From assembly GCA_022570795.1 (NCBI GenBank), contig JAKUDP010000016.1, positions 310,001 through 374,000 of the forward strand: a stretch of DNA of 64,000 nucleotides, in the 5' to 3' direction. The notes beneath the pieces are model-generated. The model saw only the letters and a list, made by a program, of their open reading frames with translations. It was not told where the DNA came from and did no database searches. A program made the translations under genes and the position numbers. This document shows, piece by piece, positions 9,926 to 21,940 of the stretch. The number at the start of each line of letters is the position of its first letter. The first letter of the stretch is position 1. Source of the stretch: Sphaerulina vaccinii. Taxonomy: Eukaryota > Ascomycota > Dothideomycetes > Mycosphaerellales > Mycosphaerellaceae.

Positions 9926-11566
9926 ATGGAAGACACCATCACTCTATACCAAAGCCATCGAGCTCTCTTCTTCTTCGTTGTACTTCCGATCCTCGCACTC
10001 ATCATCACACTCCTCCAGCGCGACCGCAGACTTGACAGAGTACCAGGACCGAAACTGAACCCTCTCGTTGGCCTGGGGCTGAAGCTGCCACCCAATGCAG
10101 TGCTCCTCTTCCGCAAATGGGCTGGTGAATATGGAGACATCTTCAAAGTGCAAGTGGGCTGGTACAACTGGGTCGTGATCAACTCTCCTGAAGCGATACG
10201 TGAAATCTTAGAGAAACAGGCGATCAGTACTTCTTCCAAGGCGCCGTCTCCTCTGGGCCACGATGTTGTTACAGGAGGTATGCGCATGCCGACGATGCCA
10301 TACGGTCCAAGGTGGCGAGCACAGCGATCTGTTGTGCGTCAGATCACTTCTGTGCCCATGACATCGACGTTCGTCCCGAGCCAAGAGTTCGAAACCAAAC
10401 AGCTGTTGTTCGACCTCGCAACGGATAATAAAGACCAGCGCAGCTTCTACATGCACATACGACGCTTTGCGTTCAGCATTGTGTTGACAAACACATTCGG
10501 TACTCGTGTCAAGAACATCGATCATCCGGATGTCCACAATGCCATGAGAAGTCAAGCGATCATGCGCAAGACTCTGCCACCTTACTTCATTGTGGATGAG
10601 CTGCCTTTGTTGCAGAAGCTCCCCAAATGGTTGCAGCCCGGTCGCAAAGAGGCTGAGGAATGTGGCAGAGAGGTGCTCGAGATCAAGATGGACCTATGGC
10701 GTCGTCTCGAGCGACAACATGCAGCTGGTAAGGCACCTGCATGCTACGGACGTGAGATCCTGGAGAATCGAGCCAAGTGGTATGCCGAAGGCTTGACAGA
10801 AGAAGATCTCGCCTGGGTCGCTGGCGGGCTTGTCGAAGCTGGATTCGAGACTTCTGCAGCTACATTGAACAGTCTTGTCTTACACCTGGCGGCGAATCCA
10901 AGAGTCCAGACCGTGGCACAAGAAGAGCTCATGCGCATTGTCGGAGCTGATCGCTGTCCGACTTTCGAGGATCTTGCCGACTTGCCATATGTTCGGGCTT
11001 GCGTTAAAGAGATGCTTCGCATGAATCCTATACTGGCTCCTGGCATTCGACACTTCACCGACAATGACGTTATGTACAAAGATCTTGTCATTCCCAAGGG
11101 CACTGTTCTCCTTGCCAATACTGCCTTCCTACACTTTGATCCTTCACGCTTCGAAAAGCCAAACGAGTTCATGCCTGAGCGCTATCTCCACCATGACCTG
11201 TATAGCTCAGAGTACGCAGCCATGAGTGATCCTTACAAGAGAGACCATTTCACCTTTAGCACTGGTAGGCGTACCTGTCCGGGCGCACGAGTGGCGGAGA
11301 ACTCTCTAGGTATCGCTCTCGCTGGTATGCTGTGGGCATTCGACATTCGACCTCCCGATGTGAACGGCGTTGAGGGCAAGATGGATCTGAGTGAGAATGC
11401 GTATCCTAATCCTGGATTCACTACACCTGGACCATTTGCTGCTAGATTTGTGCTGCGAGACAATAAAAGGGCGCGGATTGTCAGAGAGCAGTGGGAGCTG
11501 GCGAAGAAGGAAGGCTATGAGCTTCGTGGGGTAGCTGTCGATGTCGATGGCGTTGTGCAGTATTGA
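9926..11566 (+). CDS. Cytochrome P450 monooxygenase (cluster)
   Basis: An intronless gene of 546 residues. It has an N-terminal membrane anchor (hydrophobic run about residues 12-30), a VPGPK hinge, an I-helix AGFETSA, the ExxR motif in KEMLRMNP, a PERY motif and the heme-binding loop FSTGRRTCPGA with the axial Cys. All signatures of a working microsomal class II P450 are present. It is transcribed away from the PKS across a shared promoter, which fits co-regulation. The likely role is hydroxylation or oxidative remodelling of the PKS product at the ER membrane. The MPTMPYGPRWRAQR region resembles P450s of secondary-metabolite clusters, but I cannot assign a CYP family. Confidence 0.93.
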   Translation: MEDTITLYQSHRALFFFVVLPILALIITLLQRDRRLDRVPGPKLNPLVGLGLKLPPNAVLLFRKWAGEYGDIFKVQVGWYNWVVINSPEAIREILEKQAISTSSKAPSPLGHDVVTGGMRMPTMPYGPRWRAQRSVVRQITSVPMTSTFVPSQEFETKQLLFDLATDNKDQRSFYMHIRRFAFSIVLTNTFGTRVKNIDHPDVHNAMRSQAIMRKTLPPYFIVDELPLLQKLPKWLQPGRKEAEECGREVLEIKMDLWRRLERQHAAGKAPACYGREILENRAKWYAEGLTEEDLAWVAGGLVEAGFETSAATLNSLVLHLAANPRVQTVAQEELMRIVGADRCPTFEDLADLPYVRACVKEMLRMNPILAPGIRHFTDNDVMYKDLVIPKGTVLLANTAFLHFDPSRFEKPNEFMPERYLHHDLYSSEYAAMSDPYKRDHFTFSTGRRTCPGARVAENSLGIALAGMLWAFDIRPPDVNGVEGKMDLSENAYPNPGFTTPGPFAARFVLRDNKRARIVREQWELAKKEGYELRGVAVDVDGVVQY

Positions 11567-11989
11567 GTTGCAAGTGCACTGGGTGTCCTGTTTCGCAAAG
11601 CTATGAGCTCCTGAACATTTCTGCCTGCGACTTGAGTGTCGTCTGCCGAGAGGTCTTCGTATTGTTGACAGAACCGACTGTACGCTAGTCTGCCATCATC
11701 CCACTTTGACTTTACCTGTCTCTTATCAGTTTCAAGCCTGTCATCTAATAGCGCCACCTCAAATGCGTCTGCTCCCATGCCTACCTAGTGTATGAATGTG
11801 ACATCGGGGCTGAACTGTCTTGGGACGGCTGTCGAGACAGGTTGGCAGCGACACCAGCTGTGAAACCATACGACATGTGAAAGAAACGGCCTTGAGCCAA
11901 ATTGTGCTTACTAAAAATCATATACTATACCGCCATCAAGGTGGCAGCATCGCTCGCTGGTAGAAGACTGACATCTTTCTGTGGATTTG
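11567..11989. other. Intergenic, convergent 3' flanks
   Basis: This lies between the convergent ends of the P450 and regulator genes. I see no coding or structural signal. Confidence 0.6.
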
Positions 11990-13381
11990 TCATGTCCTGA
12001 AACCTGCAGCATTGTCGTCGTTCAGATCGTTCAGCTTCGACTGAATGATTCCTGTCGTCCTCGCATGCTCCCCTCGAAGCCATGCACTCAATGCCCTATA
12101 AAGACTATCCACACCACCAAACGAATCCGCTGAGGCGGAACTATGGCCACTGGAGCTCTGCGATGCGAATGCATCTATGACTGCAGCAGCACGTTTCATC
12201 TCGCTGGACACGAGTTGTATATTGAGACTTTTCTGAACATCTTGGTCGTCGATGTGGAATGAGCCCATTGCAATTTGCATTGGCGCCACGGCGTGCGCGA
12301 GAGCAGGCATACTTGGGGTACGCTTGTATGTTGTGGTACTGCTGATTCGTGGTGAGATTGACCCTGCTGAGATGCATCCAGTAGTCCAGAGGGAGTCTGC
12401 TGAACCAGAACGAGAAGATGATTCCGACGCTGATGCAGATGTAGATGCAGACGTCGCTGCAGACGTGGAGTGAGATGAGCTTTCTTCGTTCGTCGGTACT
12501 GCATTCCAAGGACCAGGCTGTGCAATGCCAACAGCTTGCTGATACCAGATCAACACCCGGGCAAATATCGACATGTATAGTAATGCCAGATGTGGTGATC
12601 TTGCACAGGAACAACTCAGTAAATGAATGAGACGTTCGCATGCGTTTCGGTTTATGTTCAGGACGTGGTCCAGTGGAACATGATTCGTCAAAAGTGCCAA
12701 AACTGCAGCACTAGCCGAACCTTGGTTGGGTTTCTGGTCCAGATCCAAGAAGGAAAGACTGCCGAAGACAGTACAGGCTTCTCGATGGCAGTCGTGGGCT
12801 GCTGTCGCGCTGTGGGGCTGTTGCGAGGCATGAGTGGGGTGATTCAGCTGCGGCTGACTGGGAGCACTTCTTTGCTGAGGTGATTCGATGATCGGCGTAG
12901 GTAAGCTCTCCATGATGTTGCCATCCATGGCATCCGTGAAGTCCCAGTCATCGATATCCATGCTGCCGAACTGCTCCAGCGTAGGCAAGTCGCCTTCGTG
13001 ATAGACATTGGGCATATGTGCACCATTTTGATCGAACATTATGTTATGCTCTATGCTGAGTTCCGATGCGATGCTTGCGCGACTGCTTTGTGGCTCTGCG
13101 TAGGTATGTTGTCGACTTGAGCTTGATGAAGGTATTGATGAAGACATTCCGGCTGATGACAGTCCAAGTTGCGAGGCTCCAGCTGTTGGACGTGGTAACT
13201 CGCGTGGATCAACGCGTACAGGCTTCCTGCTTGACTTTCGCGATATGCCATAGACACAATCAAGATCCAGCATTTGGCATCGGCCACAAGAAGGATGTTG
13301 TCGATCGCATTTCAACTTGGAAAGTCCACATCTATCGCAGCTGGCGCGCAGTTTGGGTGGCCGTTGCGCTATTTCTGGCAT
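11990..13381 (-). CDS. AflR-like Zn(II)2Cys6 transcription factor
   Basis: One exon, 463 residues. Residues about 14-41 form a binuclear zinc cluster: CDRCGLSKLKC then CGRC and LDC, six cysteines with fungal spacing. A basic linker (GISRKSSRKPVR) and a long Ser/Gln/Pro-rich region follow. From about residue 195 there is a segment like the AflR domain (HDCHREACTVFGSL, then ALLTNHVPLDHVLNINRNACERLIHLL), the arrangement of pathway-specific regulators such as AflR and CTB8. A C-terminal helical part (SALSAWLRGEHARTTGIIQSKLNDL) is typical of the family. Its place inside the cluster suggests that it activates the PKS and tailoring genes. Confidence 0.9.
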   Translation of the reverse strand: MPEIAQRPPKLRASCDRCGLSKLKCDRQHPSCGRCQMLDLDCVYGISRKSSRKPVRVDPRELPRPTAGASQLGLSSAGMSSSIPSSSSSRQHTYAEPQSSRASIASELSIEHNIMFDQNGAHMPNVYHEGDLPTLEQFGSMDIDDWDFTDAMDGNIMESLPTPIIESPQQRSAPSQPQLNHPTHASQQPHSATAAHDCHREACTVFGSLSFLDLDQKPNQGSASAAVLALLTNHVPLDHVLNINRNACERLIHLLSCSCARSPHLALLYMSIFARVLIWYQQAVGIAQPGPWNAVPTNEESSSHSTSAATSASTSASASESSSRSGSADSLWTTGCISAGSISPRISSTTTYKRTPSMPALAHAVAPMQIAMGSFHIDDQDVQKSLNIQLVSSEMKRAAAVIDAFASQSSSGHSSASADSFGGVDSLYRALSAWLRGEHARTTGIIQSKLNDLNDDNAAGFRT

Positions 13382-15814
13382 TGTGTCTTTGGCTGTAAAG
13401 TACGCAAATGAGTGGGAAGGTAGACAATAGGTTCGAGATAGTTTGTGCGTCGAGTAGTATCATAGCTTATGTACGACCACATAAGCAATAGACAAATCTG
13501 AAGTGCATTGAGTAGGATCGCCTGTTCCCGCAGGACACGCGCTTGAGACGAGTCTGTGTTACAGCCATTTACGGTTCATGGTTGCACAGACTCTGCAATC
13601 GATTATTGCTGCTATGGTCCTGCTCAAGCGTGCAGGCGCAGATACCAAAGACTCATCTTCGATCGGGGAAGCCAATACCCGAGGACTAGGAATATGCTCT
13701 GAAAGCCCGAGAGCCCTTCTCACAAGCTTGCGCGTGCTTGGCTGTTGAAGAAAGTGGTTGAGGCTTCGCGCAGCGCCGGGCGCCTGAAGTCGTATGCAAG
13801 CCATAGTCCACTACGATCCTATCAGCTGATGATCCTACTGGAGAAGGGATTGTAGCCACATCAGTAGCTGAAGTTTAGAAACGAAGCTGAGCCGGAAGAT
13901 GCAGGACAAGTGCTGAAGTGGGTACCTAGCGTGCTCGAGGTTCGCAGCATGCACCGGTGAAGTTTCTGTTGCACATGTTTTCGCCACGCGAATGCGAAAG
14001 TCGAAAGAGGAAAATGATGTGAAGTGAAGCAACAACCAAGCTTCATTATCGCTTGGCGCCCAGCGTCCTTCCTGAGGCTAACATTTAGTGCCGGCTGATC
14101 CGGCTCTTTCGTTCCGGTAGGAGTCATGATGCCGTGCTGACGATATGGACTACATTAGCCTACTACGATCAGTCTTCTGAGCTGCGACAGAGAAGAGATG
14201 AGAGCAATTGTATAGCGAAGGTTGAAGCGATCGTCTTGACGATCACTCTCGCGCCGTCCATTTGCGAGGAACGACGGCTGTCGTGGTGCTACAATGATTG
14301 TTATCAGCACGGAGCTGCAGAAGCTGAATGCAGCCGCGTGTACAAAACCCGGGATTTCCCAGGTACAACCTGTTGAGGCTGCAGAGGAGCTCAAATAATC
14401 TGCGTTCCTGAAGGTCTAGTGAAGGTCCGTAGTGTGCTGCAGGCTCGGTAGTTTATCGAAGCCAAGACCCCCAAAGCTTCGATGCGGCACATCACCGAGG
14501 ATGCTTGTAGTTTGTCTTCACATCCATATATGATAACGACATGAGTGTTCACTCACGTCGGACACTAGAGTGTCCCGAAGACAACGGAGCTCGTAGTAGT
14601 GGAACCGAGGTGTCATAGCCGAGCCATGTTGGTCAACGTGGCAGCATAGCCCAGCTGAGGAATAGCACGGCGAAGATCGGTCCTAATCTGCAGCAAAGCT
14701 CGCAATGGTTGGTAGGGAGCTCATTCCTATGGCTCCTTCGTCCCTATTGCTCGATTCCTTATCTGATCATCACTCGGTCGAGGTGCCACGTTACTGCAGA
14801 TACGACGCTATAAATTCCCCGAACTAGTTATCATGAGAAGCGATCGCGATGCCTTACGACCGCCCTCACAGTCAGCCCTAGCTCGTGGGCATGGAGATCG
14901 ACATTGAATTAGCATGTTGCTGTGAGTGAAAGTAAGTGTTGATCGTCTTCTAGTCGGCATGCAAATCGCCTATCTCTTATGAACGGTGCAAGTACTCCAA
15001 AGAGCGTCCTGCGCGCTATCTCGTTACAATCTGACGAGTGCCATCCAACTCGCCAGGACTAGCCAGGCTGTCCGGTGTCGCAAAGTGATTCTGCACTTGT
15101 CTGGAAGCGGCTTGAGAGGCGAAGACACTAAGGCAGCTACACACTTACGAAGCGAGAATGTACTTCCATTGTGTTGGTCTGCTTTGACTTTCTGCCGTGC
15201 TGCAATTCATACCACCAACAACATGTTATTGTTTCAATGCCGATCCTCGAGCCCACGAGCTAGGGTTGCCGTGTAAGGACTTCAGAATCATTGAAGACGC
15301 CCACCACGTGGCGAGGGTAGTCAAGCACACGAGCTCTCGGGCACGTGTCGGAGTTTGACATGCTCGGACTTGTAGGCAACCTTCGGGATTGCGCTCGGGA
15401 TCTCCCATGCAGGTATGCGCGACATGTCTGATCACCATATGCCATTCTAAGAATGCGAGAAGAATGGCATCTGACGTATAGAACCAGATTCCAGCAGGCC
15501 ATCATGCAAGTGATCAAGATATCCCCATGTGCAAGATCTGTCGCAGGTGAATCGATTCGGGAGTATGTAGAGACTCCTCGGGACATCAGTCGGGTTTACG
15601 CTCACAGCGTGGCTCACCAGTATTGTGCAACAGCCGGCTGGGAAGCAATGATGTATGAGGTTCGATCGACGTTTCTGGAAGGCGCATCGCCGATGGACAC
15701 AAGAAGAGCACACCCAGAGACGCCACCTACTGAGAAGAAATTGTCAGTATAGCTCTTCAAGAGTTTGACTTCACCCCAGCCATTCCGCACGCCTCATCCA
15801 ACTCCACGGTGAAG
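13382..15814. other. Long gene-free stretch inside the cluster
   Basis: About 2.4 kb without a recognisable gene. Small ORFs exist (for example 13559-13804 on the minus strand, 81 codons, and 15453-15752 on the plus strand, 99 codons), but neither resembles a known protein. The upstream promoters of the regulator and the FAD monooxygenase must lie at the two ends. A CGG...CCG palindrome sits at 14559-14577 (separate entry). Confidence 0.5.
14559..14577. promoter_or_regulatory. CGG...CCG inverted repeat, possible zinc-cluster site
   Basis: The 19-bp sequence has arms CGGACACT and AGTGTCCC around AG, with one mismatch, so it reads CGG-N13-CCG. Inverted CGG triplets are the classical binding format of Zn2Cys6 factors. 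Linking it to the neighbouring regulator is inference only. Confidence 0.25.
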
Positions 15815-17628
15815 ATGGGCTCAATTGAAGCAAGTCCCAGTGCGTTGCTCGACGTCGCGATTGTCGGCGCAGGGCCTGTTGGCCTTGCTCTGGCCTTAGA
15901 CCTGGGCAAGCGAGGCATCCGGACAACGATTCTCGAACGCAAACCAGGCACATCTTCTGAGATTGAAGCCAAGGCAAGCGTCATAAATGAACGCACGATG
16001 GAGTATTTGCGTCGCCTGGGCTGTGCCGAAGAGGTTGCAAACTCTGGTTATCCTCATGACCTGCCAGGAGATACAGTCTTCTGTACAGCGCTGCATGACA
16101 AGTACGTTGGACGTCTGGAGATGGCCTCGGCCAACAAGCGAGAGCTACCCGAGCAAAGTAGCGAGATGCTGCGAAGATGTCCACAGTGCTGGTTTGATCC
16201 AATACTAGCCAGGGCTGTGGTCAGGCAGAAGATGTCTGACATTCGATATGGTGTCGAGGTCTCAGGCTGTGTCCAGGACAAGCATGGTGTGACACTGTCG
16301 ATCAAGAGTGTCGAGACTGGACTGCTCGACGAAGTTCGTGCCAAGTATGTGATTGCGTGCGATGGCCCTGGAAGTGCAGTTCGGAAGTCTTTGGACATTC
16401 CTTTTCAAGGCAAAGATCTTGGTCTCATGTTGAGCTCGATCATCGAGATCGACATCAACAGCAATCCTCCATTTTTTGCTGCAGCAGAGCGATACATGTG
16501 AGAAGTATCACCAACAAGCGCCCATCGCGTGCCACTGACCATATGCAGGTGCATTGGAACCCAAGGAACGTGGGGTAACTTCACCACGATCGATGGCCGC
16601 AACCTATGGCGCTTCGCCGTGGCTGGCATCAAGGAGAAGATCGATCCAGCAACTTTTGACATCAAGCCATTTGTGAAGAAGGCGCTTGGGCGTGACGATA
16701 TAGAGTTCAGCGTAAAGCGTGTCCTTCAGTGGCGACGCAGTCAGTTCACTGCAGACCGGTATACCGAGGGACGCGTCTTCCTGGCTGGCGACTCTGCGCA
16801 TACGATGTCTCCGACTGGTGGCCATGGGTAAGTCATCAATACTGTCTTTTGCTTCGCCCGCTGGTGTTTGACGATGTGTACCGTAGGATGAATACAGGTA
16901 TGGGCGATGCTTCTGACCTCAGCTGGATCCTTCAGGCTCTTCTAGTAGGCTGGGGAGGGCCCAACCTAGTAGCAGCATACGAGACAGAACGTCGACCCAT
17001 CGCCATCAGGAACGGCCAGACTTCGACCAAGAACTTCGCCATATGGCAGAGTGGTAAGGATAAGATCCTGGATGATACTCCAGATGGTATGTGGTCCTTT
17101 GGTACTCCGTACTCGTGGTAGCTTGCTAACCTCATTTCAGGCGAAGAACAGAGACGCATGACTGGCGAGAACATGGCAGCCAATATGCGCCAGGAGTTCC
17201 AAAGTCTTGGCCTGGCGTTGGGCTACAGTTACGCCGACTCGCCTCTGGTGGTACCAGACGGTTCGCAGGCTCCAGCAGATGATCCGGAGGTGTACATCCA
17301 GACAGCCAGACCAGGACATCGGGCACCTCATTGCTGGCTGGAGCAAGACCATTCCATAATCGACCTGTTTGGCGATGGGTTCGTGCTACTTCGATTTGGC
17401 ACCGAGTCGCCAGATGACCTTCGTCTGACAGAGGCCGCCCGTAAGATCTCCTTGCCAGTGAGCTTGATGACCGTTTCTTCCCAGAAGGCGGCGGAGCTAT
17501 ACGAGCGGAGACTTGTGCTTGTTCGTCCAGATGGTATGGTGGCCTGGAGGAGTGATGTGTTGCCAACCAATGTCGAGGAGCTACTCGATCGTGTGAGAGG
17601 CGCTGCTGCCACCTTCAAGTTCATGTAG
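15815..17628 (+). CDS. FAD-dependent aromatic monooxygenase
   Basis: Four exons by hand: 15815-16497, 16549-16827, 16887-17086, 17141-17628, giving 549 residues. Each intron (51, 59 and 54 bp) has GT-AG ends and restores the frame. The N-terminus has the dinucleotide-binding GAGPVGLALALDLGKRG; mid-protein there is the DG motif (IACDGPGSAVRKSL); then the GD motif GRVFLAGDSAHTMSPTGGHG runs into MNTGMGDA across the second splice. This is the phenol-hydroxylase/PHBH-type fold, and the C-terminal part looks like the thioredoxin-like tail of phenol-2-monooxygenase relatives. Expected role: hydroxylation or dearomatisation of the aromatic product using NAD(P)H and O2. Start chosen at the ATG, six bases after an in-frame GTG. 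Confidence 0.92.
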
Positions 17629-18214
17629 AATAGCACAGTGTATACATTTCTCTTTTCGCGCTTTGCTGTGTTCTCCGTGTCAGCGTTCGCATTCGCGTGC
17701 TATACTGTCCATATGTCAGGCCAGCGATTCGGCCCAAGGATCGCAAAATCGCGACGTGGTCATTACAGTATGCCAAGCGTGGATCGGCGTATCTGATGAT
17801 GAGAATGCACATTGTTTTGATGGAGATGTAGTTGTGAGGACAGAGGCGACCAGGACGCGCCTGCCTTTTGAGTTTGTGCCAAGCATGCCGAGGTCATGTT
17901 TGGTCATGTTCATCATGTTCATCTTCGTCTTCTCGACAACGTCCATGTTCCTTTCTCTCACAACCACGACCAATTCACGACACTCATTACAGGCCACAGC
18001 CACCGTTAGACCGAGACATGATGCATTTGACACGCTATCGAAGGTATCTCGCGATGGAGAGGGATCCGCCGCTGCCTCTGCTCTTACATGATACTACTAG
18101 GAATTACAGGCCAGCAACTCGATATGCGCTGCACTTCTCTGACAGGTGAAGCCAACGGCACGCGAGAACATATCAAGGTGATATGATGACCGCTGTGCTA
18201 ACACGCAGTCTTCT
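17629..18214. other. Intergenic, convergent 3' flanks
   Basis: This lies between the converging FAD monooxygenase and MFS genes. I see no coding signal. Confidence 0.6.
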
Positions 18215-19975
18215 TTACTTCTTCTCGGACTCAGACGCAGAAGCGTTGAGCTTCTTGTCCATCTTCACCCTCCACTCGGGACCTTTCTTCTTCAAGGCAA
18301 AGATGGCCAGGTTGCCTGTAATCCAGCAGAAGAGCGCGATCATCGTGCACATCCAGCCCGTTCCCATGGCGTTGATGAGAGGCTGTACTACGACAGTGGC
18401 AATTGTGGCCAGGATTTGGCGCATGAAATTGTTGACTGCAACGCCGGTAGACGATTTCTTGGGAGTAAACTCCGTCAGCATCGTGGTTACCGCGCTAAAG
18501 ACGAGCATGGATCCGATGCCGAAGAAGAAGTTGGCGATGCATGAGACAATCCAATGGACACCATATTGAACAACCCAGCCATACCAGATCATGGCTGCCG
18601 GGTAGAGAGATGCTGCCAGCCAGATGTTCTCTTGCATGCGGTCTTCTGGGAGATAGATTGGCTTGCCGTCCGCATCATAGCGACCAGCGCGCTTCGCTTC
18701 GCGCTTCATGAGGTAGTCGATCCATCTGCCACCGACCTGTGAGGCGACAGCATAACCAAGAGTCGGAGCGATGTAGAGGAGACCCACAATAATGACACTG
18801 AAGTTGTAAGGATCCGTGCCGAAGTCCGCCTGGACGGCGACGTTGATGATGTAGAGGGCTGCGAATGCCAGGCCAGCACTGTAGACAGTGATGAAGATGG
18901 GTGGGTGACGAAGCAGGCCGAGAGCCTTCATTGGGTCGATGAAGCGCGCCAGAACAGTCTTCTTCTCCTTCTCGCGACGGGCGACTGTCTCTGGAAGGCA
19001 GAATACAATCAGCAAGAAGAGAACTCCGCCGAATATGCACAGAGCCCAAAGCGTGCTTCGCCATCCGAGAGTTTGAGCCAGAGCACCACCAATAATGGGC
19101 GCAATACCTGGACCACACAGGGGCCCGAGAAAGAAGATGCCCATGGCTTTGCCACGATCTTGAGGTTCCCAGAGGTCTGCAACTGTGCCGGCTCCGACTG
19201 CCTGGACTGCAGCTGCAGCGCCACCGCTAAGGACGCGGAAGACGATGAGCATGGCAATGTTCACGCTGACGGCGCTGATGATTGAGAATACCACGAAAAG
19301 CGCAAACGAGGTGATGTACACTGTTCGGCGACCCAGTGTCTCGGACCAAGATGACCTACACCTGAAAGTCAGCTCAACTGTGCGGCGCACCTCTAAAGGA
19401 GCTTTGCTTACCACCACATCGGCGTGAATGCCATCGCGAGCAGGTAGAATGCCAAGGAAAGATTGACGATTATTGGCGAGGTGTTCAGATCTTCTGCCAC
19501 CGGTCGAAGTGCAGCTGTGTTCCGGTCAGCTCATGGTTCTCACTCTGCGATGATCTTTGGGCTACTAACGATAAAAGATCGACGAGCCAGTGGAACCTGT
19601 GGCAGCAGCAAGCGCGACAATGACCGTCATTGTCCACTTTTGGCTATTCTTGTACTGGGTAGGCTTCTCAACCTCAGGAATCAAGGAGAACCTGGCCCAG
19701 AGGCCTCTCCTTTGAGATCGCGGCACAGAAATTGGTCTTTCTGATGCTGGCTGTGGTGCTTCCGCCTTCTCAGCATTCGCAGGATCGTTACCGCGAGCCG
19801 CGACAGCATCTTTATCCTTTTCATCATGAGCAGAATCAGCTGCTGTGGAACTCGAGTCACTCGCTTCTTCTTGTTCGCGGCCTGTGTCTGGTGTGGCTTC
19901 CAAGTTCTCCTTCGGCTTGCTTGAGATTGGTCTCGCAGAGGAGCTGTCGCTCGACGATGGGTTTGGTTCTGTCAT
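18215..19975 (-). CDS. MFS multidrug-type exporter (DHA1-like)
   Basis: Three exons on the minus strand: 19570-19975, 19412-19514, 18215-19355 (549 residues; introns of 55 and 56 bp with a CTGAC branch site in the first). A Ser/Glu/Asp-rich cytoplasmic tail of about 115 residues precedes about 12 membrane spans. The MFS motif A region (ETLGRRTVYI), the FYPALRPVAEDLNTS first loop created by splicing, and a central PETVARREKEKK loop are typical of fungal H+ antiporters of the FLR1/TPO1 kind. Located between two tailoring genes, it probably exports the cluster product or gives self-protection. Confidence 0.92.
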
Positions 19976-20702
19976 TGTGATTGATGATGTTGGGAACTGG
20001 AGAGCTAGCAAGAAGAGCGAACGCAGAATCGATTTGCTACTGTCTGTTCTACACACTCATATGAAACTGCGTTGCATCGTGTATATCAGGCTCCCGGACA
20101 AAACAATACCAGATACAATGACGTACGTGGTGAGCATACACACCCCCGATAAGCCATGGAGTCAGACGATAATCGCGACAAGATCGTGCAACGGGTTTGC
20201 GTGTGGACTCGTGCCTGAAAGTGCTCCCCGGGCACGTCGATCGAAGCGCCGCAGCAGCTGAGTGGAGGAGCCACTGCGCCTTGGCTGGGTGATGTCAAAG
20301 CTTGAAGCTGAGCTTTGAAGCTTGTGTCGGACGTTATCAGCAACTTCTGCAAGTCTGAAGGTCTGTTGCATACCGGTGAGAATCCTTCTCGCAACTTTCC
20401 AGCCAATTGGTCTTTCGTGATCTGCAAGACAACTTCCGCCACGTGGGCAGACCCCGATAGGATTCCCGATCACGAGATCTCGTTTCTTCTACGAGACTTC
20501 GATACCTTCAGGCTCTGGCAGGAGTGCAGACGTCCTCGGGAAACAAGGTGTAAAGACGCGATGGACAACACGAGCTGCATGCGTGTACATCCTTATCTGG
20601 TATTTACACGTCTACTCATGGCCCGAAGGACATGCTTTTGGCACTTCTATCCGCGAATGATGATTCGAGCACTCTGATGAATGTGCACTGCATCACTACT
20701 CA
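19976..20702. other. Promoter of the MFS gene and 3' flank of the MDR gene
   Basis: About 730 bp. No protein-like ORF. It must hold the MFS promoter and the MDR terminator. I see nothing else. Confidence 0.5.
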
Positions 20703-21940
20703 TCACAACTTGATAACCACCTTGGTGGCGCTAACTCCGATGCGCACTCTATCTATACCTGCCTGAACGGAGTCCAGGCCTTCTCCTACAATCACGGGAT
20801 CAGGCTTAGGCTGCAGAGTCCCATTCGCGAGTGCCTTTGCCATCCACCTATGTACAATGTTGTATACTGGACCAGATCTCAAAGCGGGAATGCTTACTAT
20901 CATGCTCGTCAACAGGTGCACACACATATGAATTGGGAACTTGTCGCAGACTCACCTCTCTGCGCTTGCACTCCTTCTGGCAATTCAGTATCAGGTGGAT
21001 TCAACACAGCGGCAATCTTCTTCTGCCCACTTGATGCTTTCGCTAGGATACGAGCACTGGGAAGGAAGCTCTTTCGTTCATCTACGATCGCATCATAAAC
21101 GCCAATGACTGTTTTGTCTCTGAGTGCTTCGACGATTTCACTCTCGACTTCTGCATGCGAGTGATCGAACACTTTTGATGCACCGATAGAAGTGCAGAGA
21201 TCGTGATTGCGCTTGCTTGCAGTTGCGAAGACTTCGTAACCAGCTGCTGCTGCCATCTGGATACAACAACAGCCAACGCTACTTGACCCACCCCAGACTA
21301 GTAGCACCGAGCCTGGTGCTGGCGCCGTTGAGCCAGATGCCTCGCCTAGCTTATCAGTGTGTAAGCCAAGCTGCTCCGGAACGAAAAGGCCTGCTGCTGC
21401 TGTGTCGCAGGCTAGTGGAAGTACAGCTCCTGCTTCGAAGCTGACCTCCTTGGGTATTGGCGTTGTGTTACTTTCGTCGAGCTGGACGAACTGCTGAAAA
21501 GCGCTTCTAGCAGGCTGGCCAGACTGTGCACCATTGGCATTGGCGATGACACGGTCGCCTACGTTACGCGTTGACACTTCTGATCCAACCTCAACAATAG
21601 TACCGGAGAAGTCGGCTCCTAGGATCGTAGGGTATTTGATCTCCTTGCCGCCGACAGGTGTGTTGGTATCTTGGATTTTGTACTCCAGTGGGTTGATGGC
21701 TACGAATGAGGTCTCGATTATGACATCCTTCGGGCCTGCTGTTGGGTAAGGCGCATCTTTGACCTCCAGACGGGCTTTGGCAGCAGGAATCCAAGCTGCT
21801 CTGTTGACAGGCATCTTCCAGGCTCGACTGAATGTGGTGTCGGGCAGAAGAGGAGATGTCGTCGAGAAGGCTTCCACATTCAGTCTTTGCGACGTTGTAT
21901 GGACTAGCTGGTTTCGTAACGCGCGCAGCCTTGACAGCAT
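20703..21940 (-). CDS. MDR oxidoreductase, ToxD / trans-enoyl-reductase-like
   Basis: Two exons: 20956-21940 and 20703-20896, 59-bp intron, 392 residues from the first in-frame ATG. The core begins at MPVNRAAWIPAAKA (ATG at 21814), where family members usually start. The MDR landmarks are NPLEYKIQD, GADFSGTIVEVGS, GDRV and the Rossmann segment WGGSSSVGCCCIQMAAAAGYEV. No structural-zinc cysteine cluster is visible, as in ToxD and the LovC-type trans-acting enoyl reductases. The extra N-terminal 42 residues are Arg/Ser/Thr-rich and could be a mitochondrial presequence or untranslated. Role: NADPH-dependent reduction of a pathway intermediate. It cannot be an ER partner of this PKS in the usual sense, because that PKS is non-reducing. 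Confidence 0.85.
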
